A DNA stretch of 64,000 nucleotides, taken from contig NW_026775408.1 of the NCBI RefSeq assembly GCF_030867095.1, positions 62,001 to 126,000 on the forward strand, in the 5' to 3' direction. The notes below the pieces were generated by a model. The model did not search any database and was not told where the DNA came from. It worked only from the letters and a program-made list of their open reading frames with translations. The position numbers and the translations under genes were made by a program. The stretch is from Alligator mississippiensis (Eukaryota > Chordata > Crocodylia > Alligatoridae). Position 1 is the first letter of the stretch, and each line of letters starts with the position of its first letter. This document shows positions 33,901 to 45,900 of this stretch, piece by piece.

Positions 33901-36900
33901 ATCTACATGTGATGCTATGTTGCTGTAGCAACACGCTATGGCGACATAGTGGGCAAAAACCATGATGCTACCACTATGATGCCATAGTGATGTGCTTCCT
34001 CAATACAGTGAATTTTTAGGGCGATGTAGAAGCACAAAATAACTGTACGCAGTGTGCATGGCACAGTATGGGCTGTTACTTCACTGTCATCTAGTACTTC
34101 CAAAAAGAAGTACTAAACGATGGTGCAGTAACAGCAGCAGCATAGGGATACCTGTCGACACACCCAACATGTAATAGTGCCTCTTTATTCAGCACCGGTT
34201 AGGCCTCATCTAGAATTGTGTGTGCAGTTGTAGGCTCCTCATTTTTAAAAGGATGTGGAAAAGTTGGAAAACGCTCTAGAAGCGGGAGACAAAAATGATA
34301 CTGGACATGGAAGGCAACCATCTGAGGAGAGGTTGAAAGAAATGGGCATGTTCAGATTGCAGAAAAGGTGCTTAAGAAAGGACATGACAGCAGTCTTCAA
34401 ATACCTGAACGGCTGCCATAAAGAGGAGGGAGAACCTTTTTTTTGTTTGTGCACTGTTGCAGAGAGCAGGACACACACCAGTAGCTTGAAGCTGCAATAA
34501 AGCAGTTTTGATGGGATACAGGAAACATCTCCACTGTTAGAGCAGCGAGGAAGTGGAATAGGCCGCCTAGAGAAGCTGTGGGATCCTCACAATGGGAGGT
34601 TTCCAAGCAGTGCAGAGGTGATCTAGGATTAGGTGTGTGATGATGTAGTACACCTGGAGTGCTCTGTGAAAAGCAACCCTTTTCACAGAGAAGTCCAGGT
34701 GCTCCTCCACTAAAATGACTGGGAAATAAGAGGTGCTCTACAGCCCAGAGCAGATGCATACAACCAGCTTAGTTATGAAAGACGATTAAAGGAGCTGGGA
34801 TAAATCTGTGCAGACGATACAGCAAGAGGAGCTCTGGCTGCCCGGTTACAGGATATGTTGTGTGAGTTATACGTACTGCCCCCGGGCTGCAGAGCACAAT
34901 GGAGGGGTTTGCTTTTTCTCACTTCTGAGCTTTGCTGTTTCTCTTATGGGGCTGGGAAATAATTTTTTCCTCCTCTGGCTGCTAGAGGTGCAGGTGTCAT
35001 TTTTTTTTCTTTTTTGCCTTCCTCAGAAGTATTGGGTGTTGGCTGCAGCCCAGGCTGGGGTGTATCGATGCTCCTACTAGGACTAAGACCTGGAGGTTCC
35101 TGATTTCTTCACCCTCCTGACTACACTACTGGGACTAATTTCCCAAAGAAGAAGGGGCTTGCCCCACTGTCCAAGGTCAGGATGATCACCACATTTGGGA
35201 TCAGGAAGGACTTTTTCATCACAGACAGATTGGTATGGACTGTGGAGAAATTTGGCTTCCTTTATAGCGGGAAGCAGGGCCGTCTTTCTTGGATCTCTCA
35301 AATGTGCTTTTAAAAACATTTGCAGTGGGAATAGGTTAGAAAAGGACTCATAGAGGTGGTTTGGAGAGGGATGATCTTGCCTTGAGCAGGGGGTTGGACT
35401 AGATGACCTCCAAAGGTCCCGTCCAGGCCTATTTTTCTATGATTTTATACTTCTGCAGCCACTGACAGAGCTGGGAGCCCCATGGGCTGAACTCAGTCCA
35501 CAAGGGTGGGTGGTCCAGCCTACAAGAAGGCCCATGAGCTGGATGTTTGATACTCCTGTTGTAGAGGAACAATCAGTGGCATAACTAATGACTTTCATAC
35601 TGAGGCAAAACTTCCCTGTCCAGGGGTGGGGAGAGATACTCAGTGCTAGAGAACAGGGTATCTGCTTGTAACCCTCTTGCCCCCTAGTTACAGTACTGGA
35701 AACAATGTCTGAAATTGTTGGCTTCAAGAATCCTGCCTCCCTCCACAAACCTTGCTCTGCCTGGATGAGCCAGGTGATTAAAAGGATACTGAACAGCTGA
35801 GAGGCACATTAGAAGAGCAAGGGGTTGTTAGTTATTGTGGTGTATGAATCACTTGAGGGTAGCTGTTTGGGAAGGCAGGCTGCCACAGACAGGATCCAAG
35901 GAGAGCTGGAAGAAAATTTGGAGTTCTCCGATCCAGGGAATTGTGACTCTGGGTGCATCAAAAAGGATGGAGCTGGACTGTTCTCAGAGGTGACAGATGA
36001 CAGAACAAGAAGCAATGGGCTCAAGTTGCGGCAAGGGGAGTTTAGGTTGGATATTAGGAAGAACTTTCTCACTAGGAGGGTAGTAAAACACTTGAACAGG
36101 TTGCCCAGAGAGGTGGTGGAAGCTCCATCCTTGGAGGTTTTTAGAACTGGCTAGACAAACTTTGGCTGGGATGATCTAGTTGGGAATGGTCCTCCTTTGA
36201 GCAGGGGGTTGGACTAGATGAACTCCTGAGATCACTTCCAAGCCTCATTTTCTAGGATTCTTTGATCTATATGAGACGTTTATTGCAGAGTTGCCTAATT
36301 AACTCCACGGTAAAGTCTTAGCATCTACACGTGCGTCCCTATTAGGCCTCAGTAAGCTAATTAACTCAACTGTAGGCATTGGTGACGTGTAGGGGGTGCA
36401 CGCCGGTGTTGTCTGTGGCGCCTCTGGGAGCTCACTGCTTACCCCCCCCCGCCAACACCACCAATGATGTCTGCGGGCGGTTGCCAATTGCTGCTGGCTT
36501 CTGCTGCCGCCACTGCCGCCACTGCCAGCGGCATCTGTGGGTGGTCACCAATCGCCAGTTGGCGCTTGGCACTGCCCCCCACCACTGACACTCCCGTGGC
36601 CACCTGCACGAGCTCCCCACTTGCCACTGCCACGCCCACACTACTGCCATCGCCATTGCTGCCTACAGGCTGTGGCCATGCCCCTGCAGCCACGGGGGGC
36701 ACGCGTTGTTCATGGTTGTAGGTTAGTACAGTAAAATCCTTGTTATCTGGTATTTAAGTAACCACAAATTCTATTAACTGGAATTTCTGGTTGTCTGGCC
36801 GGATTTGGATGGGGTGTGGGGGGAAGCTCGCATATGGTGACCGCTGCAGCCACCCACCACCCTGTGCTGCAGTTGCTCTGGGTGTGGCTGCTGCTGCCAC

Positions 36901-39900
36901 CCGCCCCACCCCCTGTTTTGCATACAGCCACTGCCACCCACTGCCCTGCACTGCAGCTGCTCCACGTGCGGGTGCCACCACCCCGCGTCCCTTGCTCCGT
37001 GTGTGGCCAAAAACCACTGGCCTCAGGTAACCGGCATTTTTAGATACCCAGCACTCCCACACCATTCCCCACTTGTGCCAGATAACAAGGATTTTACTGT
37101 ACTTGTAAACATATTCCATGACAGTGCTCTTTATTGCGCAGCAGCATATGTGTACATGCTGACATAGCTGGCTGGGGCAAGAGGATGCTTCAGTGTAGGG
37201 GCTGCCTGCTGGCCAGCCCTGTACTGTAGCACCTTCATGTCCCAGCCAGTCCCTCTGTGGCACACTGAGCCAGGTCAGAGAAGCTCTAGTTTGGCAGGCT
37301 GACCCCCTGCCAGCCAGGGCTACTCTGACCCAGCTCAATGTGCTGCAGTCCCAGGTGCACATTCCAAAGTGATGCCTGGAAGCAATAAACTCCAGCATAC
37401 TATAAACTGGAGTTTATTGCATCACAATAATTTCACATGTGCCCTCCGAGGGTGCAGCTAGGTCACTGTGTCAGGCAGGGTCTTCCAAAGATGTGTTTTC
37501 TTCAATTTTTTTTTTTTTTGCAGTAAAAAGGGTCTTTGAACGTTGACTGTCACTCTGGGTATAACTAAATTAAGATGTTTTAAAGCAAGACATTCCCAGC
37601 TGTATATGTGTTGGGTCACACTCCTGCATAGACCCATAGATTAGCCTCCTATTTGTTGGGTTTCTCAGTCATTACTAGGAAAAAAATTCTAGATCCTGCA
37701 AAGGCCATGCAACAATCCAACATTACCATAACTGATGGAGTTCCAGCAAGCTTGATAGTTTCATTGATCAGATGTAGAAGTCTAGTGAATCGGGGGTCTT
37801 CATAGCCAAACCGCTCTCCCAGTAATATGGACACGATAACATTAGCAACGGCTGCATTCATTATCATAGTCAGGTCAATGGGCTTTCCTAAAAAATGTTT
37901 GAATGAAAGAAGAGATGTTGCAAACTGGATGGTGAATAGGTAGTTAAGTTAATAGGAAGTCAAGAGCAGGACCATGCTGTGCTCTGTGGTGTACATACCC
38001 ACAAGAGACACTCCCTGTTCCATAGAGTTCGCTGTCTACACAGACATGATAAGGGGTAGAAAAAAACAAACATTATCCTTATCTATTTCCATTTGCAGAT
38101 AGAAAATTGAGGTAAGGAGAGATTAAGTGACCACAGCAGGTCACTTCAGAGTTCAGTATCACAGTAAAGAACCCAGTCCAGGTGCCTTGTATTCCCTCTC
38201 CCTCGTAGAGCCTCACTTATTCTTATGGATCTCATGGGGCATTTTCTTCATGGCTATTCACTTGGCTGCCATATGTGCCATGTGCTTTTAAACTTCCTTC
38301 AATCTGGGTAAGTTCCTGGTACTGTTTTTTCTTCTTTGGCCTCTAGATTCATTGCCAAGGCACTGTGTCACAGTTTGAACCCATACTTTATCTGCCCTGG
38401 GCTCCCAAAATAGGCCTGAACCCCACGATTCTTTAGGAGGTGAAACACACCTGCCCCCCACGTCTACCCTTCAGGGTCCTTGGGTTTACACTTTAGCCCA
38501 TCTGGGATACCTGATCATTGAAATGTGTGAGGGCATGTGACAGCCTGAGGGTGTGTGCAGAGGGGAATTCTTAAACCAATCAACCTTTGAGATGGCACAA
38601 GAGATACAATAATGACATGCCATTCCCTGTATGCCTTTTTTCCGCCTCAGTTTATTCACCACCCTTGAACTGTCTTTGGATTTTGGACAATGACTTTCCA
38701 GGACTCCAGATCCAGTTTTCTTGCAGCTCATGTCTCCAGCTCCATATTCTCTAGTGCGACTAGGCTAAGACATACAGCTGCTCAGAAAATAGCTGAACCT
38801 ATTATTCCTTCCAGCCCTTTCTGCTATATGATATTTCTAGCTAGTCACAGTCTTGTCCTTAGGTGATCAAGTCTCCTATCAGGTGGTTGGTGGCTTGGTT
38901 ATCATTTAATGGGAGACTAGGCAAGAAAAACTGGTTTTCCTAGGTTTTCCAGCCTATTCTTTTGCTGGGGAGAAGCTTGGTTGGTTGGTGCAAATCCTTA
39001 ATGACTCTCCCATTCAAAGGCAGACCCCCAGGCATCAGTTTCCCTGCCCTTAATTCATGACGATGGTACAAGGGTAGAGCAAAATCCAGTCATAAGGCCA
39101 TAATCAGGGAAATCATGAAATCTAACATAACCCAAAAGATTGACTTAGGCAGGTGCTCTAAGCTAGTGGTTCTCAACTTTTTTTGTACCAAGACCCATTT
39201 GTAAACATTGATGGACAGTCCTGACCCAGTGCCCCTCATTCCTGACCTGCTGCACCAGCCTGCACTGTGTGTGGGGTGTGTGTGTGTGTTGGGGGGGGGT
39301 GTATGGAGCAGGGGATGGGGGGCCCAAGCAGCCCCTTGCAGGCTTGAACTCTACCAACTGTCATGACCCAAAGGTCTGATTTTTTTGTGTGTGCTTCAGC
39401 ACTAAGAATTATCCCCGTGGGTATACAACTTCGTTGCACGGAGGAGTTCTGCTGCGCAGAGAACCCGCATGCAGGGAAGTGTTCCCGCCACTTTGCAGCG
39501 ATCTTTGCAGCACAGAAATGCATAGTGCAAAGGTTTCCCGCTCGTCGTATGCAAATTCGCGCCCCGCAATTGGCTAGTTCCAAATTATTCACACGTGGCG
39601 GCTAGCGATTGGCCTGCTAGCCGTATAATAGGCTTGAGCAGTTTCCGCCCAAGCCGAAGAGGACTCCGCATCCATCTCGTGGGGACTCTGGGTGTGCGCG
39701 GCAGGGTAATAGAAACCCTGTGTGTCGCTCAGAGGAGTTTGGCGGCCTGATTCACCGCCCACCTCTTCCCGTCTTCGAACGGAGCCTACTATAAGACGTA
39801 ACGACGAGTTTAATGTGTGCTTGTCCTGGACATCCGGAGTTTGTGTGCGTGGAGCCTTGCAACCTCCACGTGTGTTCGTGTTTTTTGTTGTAACCGCAAC

Positions 39901-42900
39901 TCAAGCAAGTTCTCAGCCTACACCACGACCATCTCGGTGTAAGTAAAATAATCTTAAAATCAACCGTTACGTGCCTGTGCCTAATTCTAGCTCGGCGCCC
40001 GCCCTCTCCGACCTGGTCTGCCCGGGCTGCTGGCCACAGCCCGCGTGCAGAGCGACGTAAGCGACCCGGAGTCAGACCCGGCGCGCACACCAACCTGCAA
40101 GGGAAAAGCCACAGTTTTTCATGTCTTTCTCCTTTAAGGGAGAATCCATTTTTAAAGTTCATTCACGACCCTTTCATATATTCTTGGGAACCATTTTTGG
40201 GTTGCGACCCACAGGTTGCGAAATGCTGCTCTACGCCATCACATTTGCAAAACCAGGTCTATCACACAGCATCGGCTTGCTGCAATTCACAACAATGGTA
40301 AAAATACGAGAAAGCACAGAAGAAAATGATAGAGGTGTATGATATTCCCTGTTCAAAGGGTATATTGCATCTAAGGGCCTTTAGAAGTTTTGCTTAAAAT
40401 AAGGAGCAAAGACGTTTGGTTTATTGGTTCTCTGCTCCTAAAGTTCCTTCCCATTTTAGTTCCTGGTGGCCCCGAATTGATCAAGGATTATCACCTTGTC
40501 CTAAAAAGCGTGTCTAATTCTCTCCCAACTATGCAGCTGGTCCAATAAAATGTATCACCCACAAAGATCCTTGCCTCTTGCACATTCCCTGGACCATCAA
40601 GTCTACAACACAACTCCAGCACTGCCATACAACAGCTAGTGGTTTTTCCTAAAAGGAGAAAGTTTGTTGAAACAAAGAAGCTCTTGTGTATCCTAGTGGG
40701 TAGGAATCACAATCTCAGAGCTTTGATGAAGTTAAGCACCCACTGACCTTTCTGAGAGTCTATATTCTTGATCAGATGGCCACATTCTTCAACAATCTGG
40801 TCCTCAATGACCCTCTTGCCCATTCCTAAATCTCGTAAGGTTGAGAGGGCAAATCTTCTCATCACTTTCCAGTTTTCACCATGTGAAAAAAGAATACCTG
40901 ACGTGAAAGGAAGACGTCACGTTATAAGAATGATAAAAATAAATGGTTCTTAAACAATAAAAGATGCATCACACTGCCTTTGATAGCATTTGCTTAGCTT
41001 AAGGCTGGGTGGAAAAGCTGCCATTTCCTCACAGAAAACATTTCCAAGTTCCCAAACCTCTTCTTGTTCCAGTGCAGGATGAAAATGAAGAATCTCACAT
41101 TAATTTCATGAACAGCGTGTTCTACAGAAAAAGAAAAGCACGGCTCAAGATGGGCCGCATTGAAACTATGTGCTGAGGCATAGGCAATGCAAGTTCCAGT
41201 CGTTGTTCAGCAGAGGTGTGAACACGTCGTCCACACTTGTGACAACCCCAATCACTAGATGAGGTTGGGGTGGCTCCTTCCATAAAAATCTTTCTTGGAT
41301 TTGCAAACCCTCCCCAACAATAATTTCATTGAAACTTATACATAGAAGGAAATATTTACATTTTGATTAGATGGTATTCTCTGATCGAGAAACAGGACGA
41401 TTGTTGTCTTAAGCTCTAGCTTAGAAAAGTTAGAGATGATGAAAAAATGGGTGAAGAAAACCTTATGCAACTGTTCCTTGGATTGAGAAATCCAAGAAAG
41501 AGGGCCTTGCTTCCCACTATAAAGGAAGCCAAATTTCTCCCCAGTCCACAACAATCTGTCTGTGTCCGGGAACCAGCAGCGGGAAGGAGAGGAGGCAGCA
41601 CACGTGTGTCCCGCACGCACGTGTGCCCTTTTACCAACCGACTGACCGGAGGCGGCGGCGGCAGCAGCAACAACAGAGGAATCGGCAGCGGGGGCAGCAG
41701 CAGCTGATCCCCCGAAGGTAAGTGGGGCGGAGGGACCTGGCACAGCTGAGCCGGATCCGGAGGGGAAGCCCCCTGGGTCCCATATAGCTGAGCCGGTAGG
41801 GAGCCGCGCTCCCGAGCCGCGCGGCGCGAACAGAGCGCGCAAACAGGGAGGGCTAGGAAGGGGACTGTCCCCCCAGGCCAGGGAGCAACCCCGGGGCTAA
41901 CCCTTGGGGGAGCAGGCTCCTGTGGCAGCGGATCCCCCCAGCGGGGGAGCGTAGGGGCGGAACTGCCGGCAGGCACTTCTGGGTAGACCGGGGCGCCTGA
42001 TTGGCTGTTGAAGCGGGGCGGGTAATTCAAACCGCGGGCTTTAAAGCCGTGGGGTGACGTAGTTCCCAGCACTTGGGAACCAGCAGCGGGAAGGAGAGGA
42101 GGCAGCACACGTGTGTCCCGCATGCACGTGTGCCCTTTTACCAACCGACTGACCGGAGGCAGCGGCGGCAGCAGCAGCAGAGGAATCAGCAGCGGGGGCA
42201 GCAGCAGCTGATCCCCCGAAGGTAAGTGGGGCGGAGGGACCCGGCACAGCTGAGCCGGATCCGAAGGGGAAGCCCCCCCGGGTCCCATATAGCTAAGCCG
42301 GTAGGGAGCCGCGCTCCCGAGCCGCGCGGCGCGAACAGAGCACGCAAACAGGCACGCTCTGTAAGAGCACGCCGGCGTTTGCGCAGGCGTTCGTGCCGGC
42401 GGGAGGGCAGGAAGGGCCAGGAGTGGGACTCCTGTAGGGGTAGGGCGTAGACACCGCGCAGGTCTACAACCAGCAGCTCGGAACGGTGTCTCCGAGGAGT
42501 GCTGCTAGGGCCTCTGCCCAGGGGGACAAGGCTACCCGGGGCAGGTCTGAGGCCTCCACCCAGACCGAGCCCATGGGGGAGCTGATGTCCCCCTACCTCC
42601 TGGCCTGTGGGGGATCCCCAGCAGGGCCGGGGGGGCAGAGATTGGGGGCCCCCACACCTGTACGGCAGGTGCCCGTCTTACGGCTCTGGAGGTGCAGGTG
42701 AGGGAGCTCCGGGAGGAGGTTAGCAGACTGAGGGGGATCAGGGAGGCGGAGGATGAAATTGACAGATATTTCCTTTCCCTGCAGGCCCAGGCACCCAAGG
42801 AAGAAGCAGCCCGGGGAGTGCCCTCCACAGCAGAGTGGCAGACGGTCACAGCCAGGACCGGAGCAGCTCGCAGCGAACCAGTACCAGCTTCTCCAGTCCG

Positions 42901-45900
42901 ACTGGTGAACAGGTACGAGGCCCTGGCGACCCTGCAGGAGATGGAAGGGGAGGAGGACACCCTTGGGCAAGAAGAAACACCACGTTCTCCATACTCCGAA
43001 CAGACCAAGAGATCCACGAGGACCCAAAGGAGGAGGCGACAAGTGCTCGTCATAGGCGACTCCATCCTGAGAGGTACGGAAGGACCCATCTGTCGCCAGG
43101 ACCCCTCGGCATGAGAGGTATGCTGCCTCCCTGGAGCAAAGATTCGGGATGTGACGGAGGTAATTCAGGCCAGGATCAAGCCCACCGATTATTACCCCAT
43201 GGTCCTAGTCCATGTGGGTACTAATGATGTGGCCAGGAGAACCCCCGATCACCTGATGGCGGACTACAGTGCTCTGGGTGGCGTGCTGAAGGAGTTCGGT
43301 GCACAGGTGGTTTTCTCTTCCATCCTACCAGTGACTGGATGAGGAAGATGGCAGGAGAACTGTATCAGAGAGACCAACTGGCGGCTTCGGCAGTGGTGTC
43401 TCGAGGCAGGCTTCGGATTCCTGGACAATGACCCGCACATCACGACGAGGGACATGCTCAGCTGGGATGGGCTTCACCTGTCCCCCAAAGGTAAGTGTGT
43501 GTTTTCTACTAGGTTGGCGGATCTCCTCCGGCGGGCTTTAAACTAGGCTCGTCGGGGGGAGGGGAGTACGAGGGCAGGGGAAGCTGTGGACCACCAAACC
43601 ATGTGGCACCCACAAGGACAGCCCAGCCTGAAGAAGGAGAACGTTGGAAACCTGAAAGCCATGGGGAGACCAGCACTACGGAACAGGTAAGAAACAAGAA
43701 GGTAAGAAACAATGGGCCCCTTGGGACTCGGAGCGGGGGGGGGGCAGCAAAGGCACCAGTCGCAGGCCTCAAGTGCCTATATACTAATGCTAGGAGCATG
43801 GGGAACAAGCAGGATGAACTAGCGCTCCTGCTTGCACTAAACACCTATGACTTAGTGGGGCTAACAGAGACCTGGTGGGATTCATCCCATGACTGGGCGG
43901 TACATATTGAGGGCTATAGATTGTACAGAAAGGACAGGTCGGGGAAGAAAGGGGGGGGGTTGCACTTTATGTCAGTGAGCAATACACATCAACCCTCATC
44001 AAGACAGAATCCGAGGTTGAGGAAGTAGAAGGATTGTGGGTTAGGCTACATGGGGGGCAAGGAGAAAGGGATTTGGTGGTAGGGGTCTGTTACAGACCCC
44101 CACACCAAGGGGAAGAAATAGATGCGGGGCTCCTGAGGCAACTCTCGGAGACCATAAAAGCTAAAGAGGCGGTAGTCATGGGGGACCAAAACTACCCGGA
44201 CATCTGCTGGGAGACGCAGACAGCAAGGTCCCATCGCTCATGCAGGTTTCTAACTTGTGTACAGGACCTCCACCTGACACAGGAGGTCCATGGTCCCACT
44301 AGGGGGAATGCCATACTGGATCTGGTATTGGCAACAGGAGATGACATGATAGGGGACCTCCAGATCGGTAGCCATTTGGGAGACAGTGATCACCTTATAA
44401 TAGAATTCAACGTAAGACGGCAAGTGGGTAAGGTAACTAGTAGGGTGAAAGTGCTAGACTTTAGGAAAGCTGATCTCAATGCACTCAGGAGATTAGTCAA
44501 GGACGCACTGCAGAGTAGGAGTTTTGAAGGGATGGGAGCCCAAGAAGGGTGGCTGTGCCTAAAGGAAACGATCCTTCGGGCACAAAGCAAGATGATCCCC
44601 GAGCGAGGCAAAATGGAAAGGGGCCAGGAGGCTTCCATGGCTGACCACAGAAATCCAGGGCAGCCTAAGGGCCAAAAGGGGAGCACATAAAAAGTGGAAA
44701 CAGGGTGAGATCACTGAAGATGAATATACCTCCTCTGCTCGTGCTTGTAGGGAGGCAGTTAGGCGGGCCAAAGCTACCATGGAGCTGAGGATGGCAACCC
44801 AAGTAAAAGACAACAAGAAATTGTTTTTTAGATATATTGGGAGTAAAAGGAAGGCCCAGGGAGGAATAGGACCCCTGCTAAATGGGCAGAAACAATTGGT
44901 GACAGATAGGGGGGACAAGGCTGAACTCCTCAACGAGTTCTTTGCCTCAGTGTTCCTAAGTGAGGGGCACGACAAGTCTCTCACTGGGGTTGTAGAGAGG
45001 CAGCAGCAAGGCGCCAGACTTCCATACGTAGATCCTGAGGTGGTGCAGAGTCATTTGGAAGAACTGGATGCCTTTAAGTCGGCAGGCCCGGATGAGCTCC
45101 ATCCGAGGGTGCTGAAGGCACTGGCCGACATCATTGCAGAGCCACTGGCAGGAATATTCGAACGCTCGTGGCGCACGGGCCAAGTCCCGGAGGACTGGAA
45201 AAGGGCTAACGTGGTCCCCATTTTCAAGAAGGGGAGGAAGGAGGACCCGGGCAACTATAGGCCAGTCAGTCTCACCTCCATCCTTGGTAAAGTCTTTGAA
45301 AAAATTATCAAGGCTCACATTTGTGAGAGCCCGGCAGGGCAAATTATGCTGAGGGGAAACCAGCACGGGTTTGTGGCGTGCAGATCGTGCCTGACCAACC
45401 TAGTCTCTTTCTATGACCAGGTTACGAAACGCCTGGACACAGGAGGAGGGGTGGATGTCGTATACTTAGACTTCAGGAAGGGCTTCGATACGGTATCCCA
45501 CCCCATACTGGTGAACAAGTTAAGAGGCTGTTATGTGGATGACTGCACAGTCCGGTGGGTGGCGAATTGGCTAGAGGGTCGCACCCAAAGAGTCGTGGTA
45601 GATGGGTAGGTCTCGACCTGGAAGGGTGTGGGCAGTGGGGTCCCGCAGGGCTCGGTCCTTGGACCGATACTCTTTAATGTCTTCATCAGCGACTTGGACG
45701 AGGGAGTCAAAACTACTCTGTCCAAGTTTGCAGATGACACAAAGCTATGGGGAGAAGTGGACACGCCGGAGGGCAGGGAACAGCTGCAGGCAGACCTGGA
45801 TAGGCTGGACAAGTGGGCAGAAAACAACAGGATGCAGTTCAACAAGGAGAAATGCAAAGTGCTGCACCTAGGGAGGAAAAATGTCCAGCGCACCTACAGC

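Larger units (their letters stand above)
36266..37444. mobile_element. Harbinger-like MITE carrying two insertions
   Basis: The outer parts (36266-36376 and 37100-37444) match the element at 5896-6331. The inner 36377-36714 is a GC-rich hAT-like copy and 36729-37099 a Tigger-like MITE. Confidence 0.65.

Noticed and set aside
36432-36734. Gly/Ala/Val-rich proteins
   Set aside because: Compositional frames within a GC-rich transposon copy.
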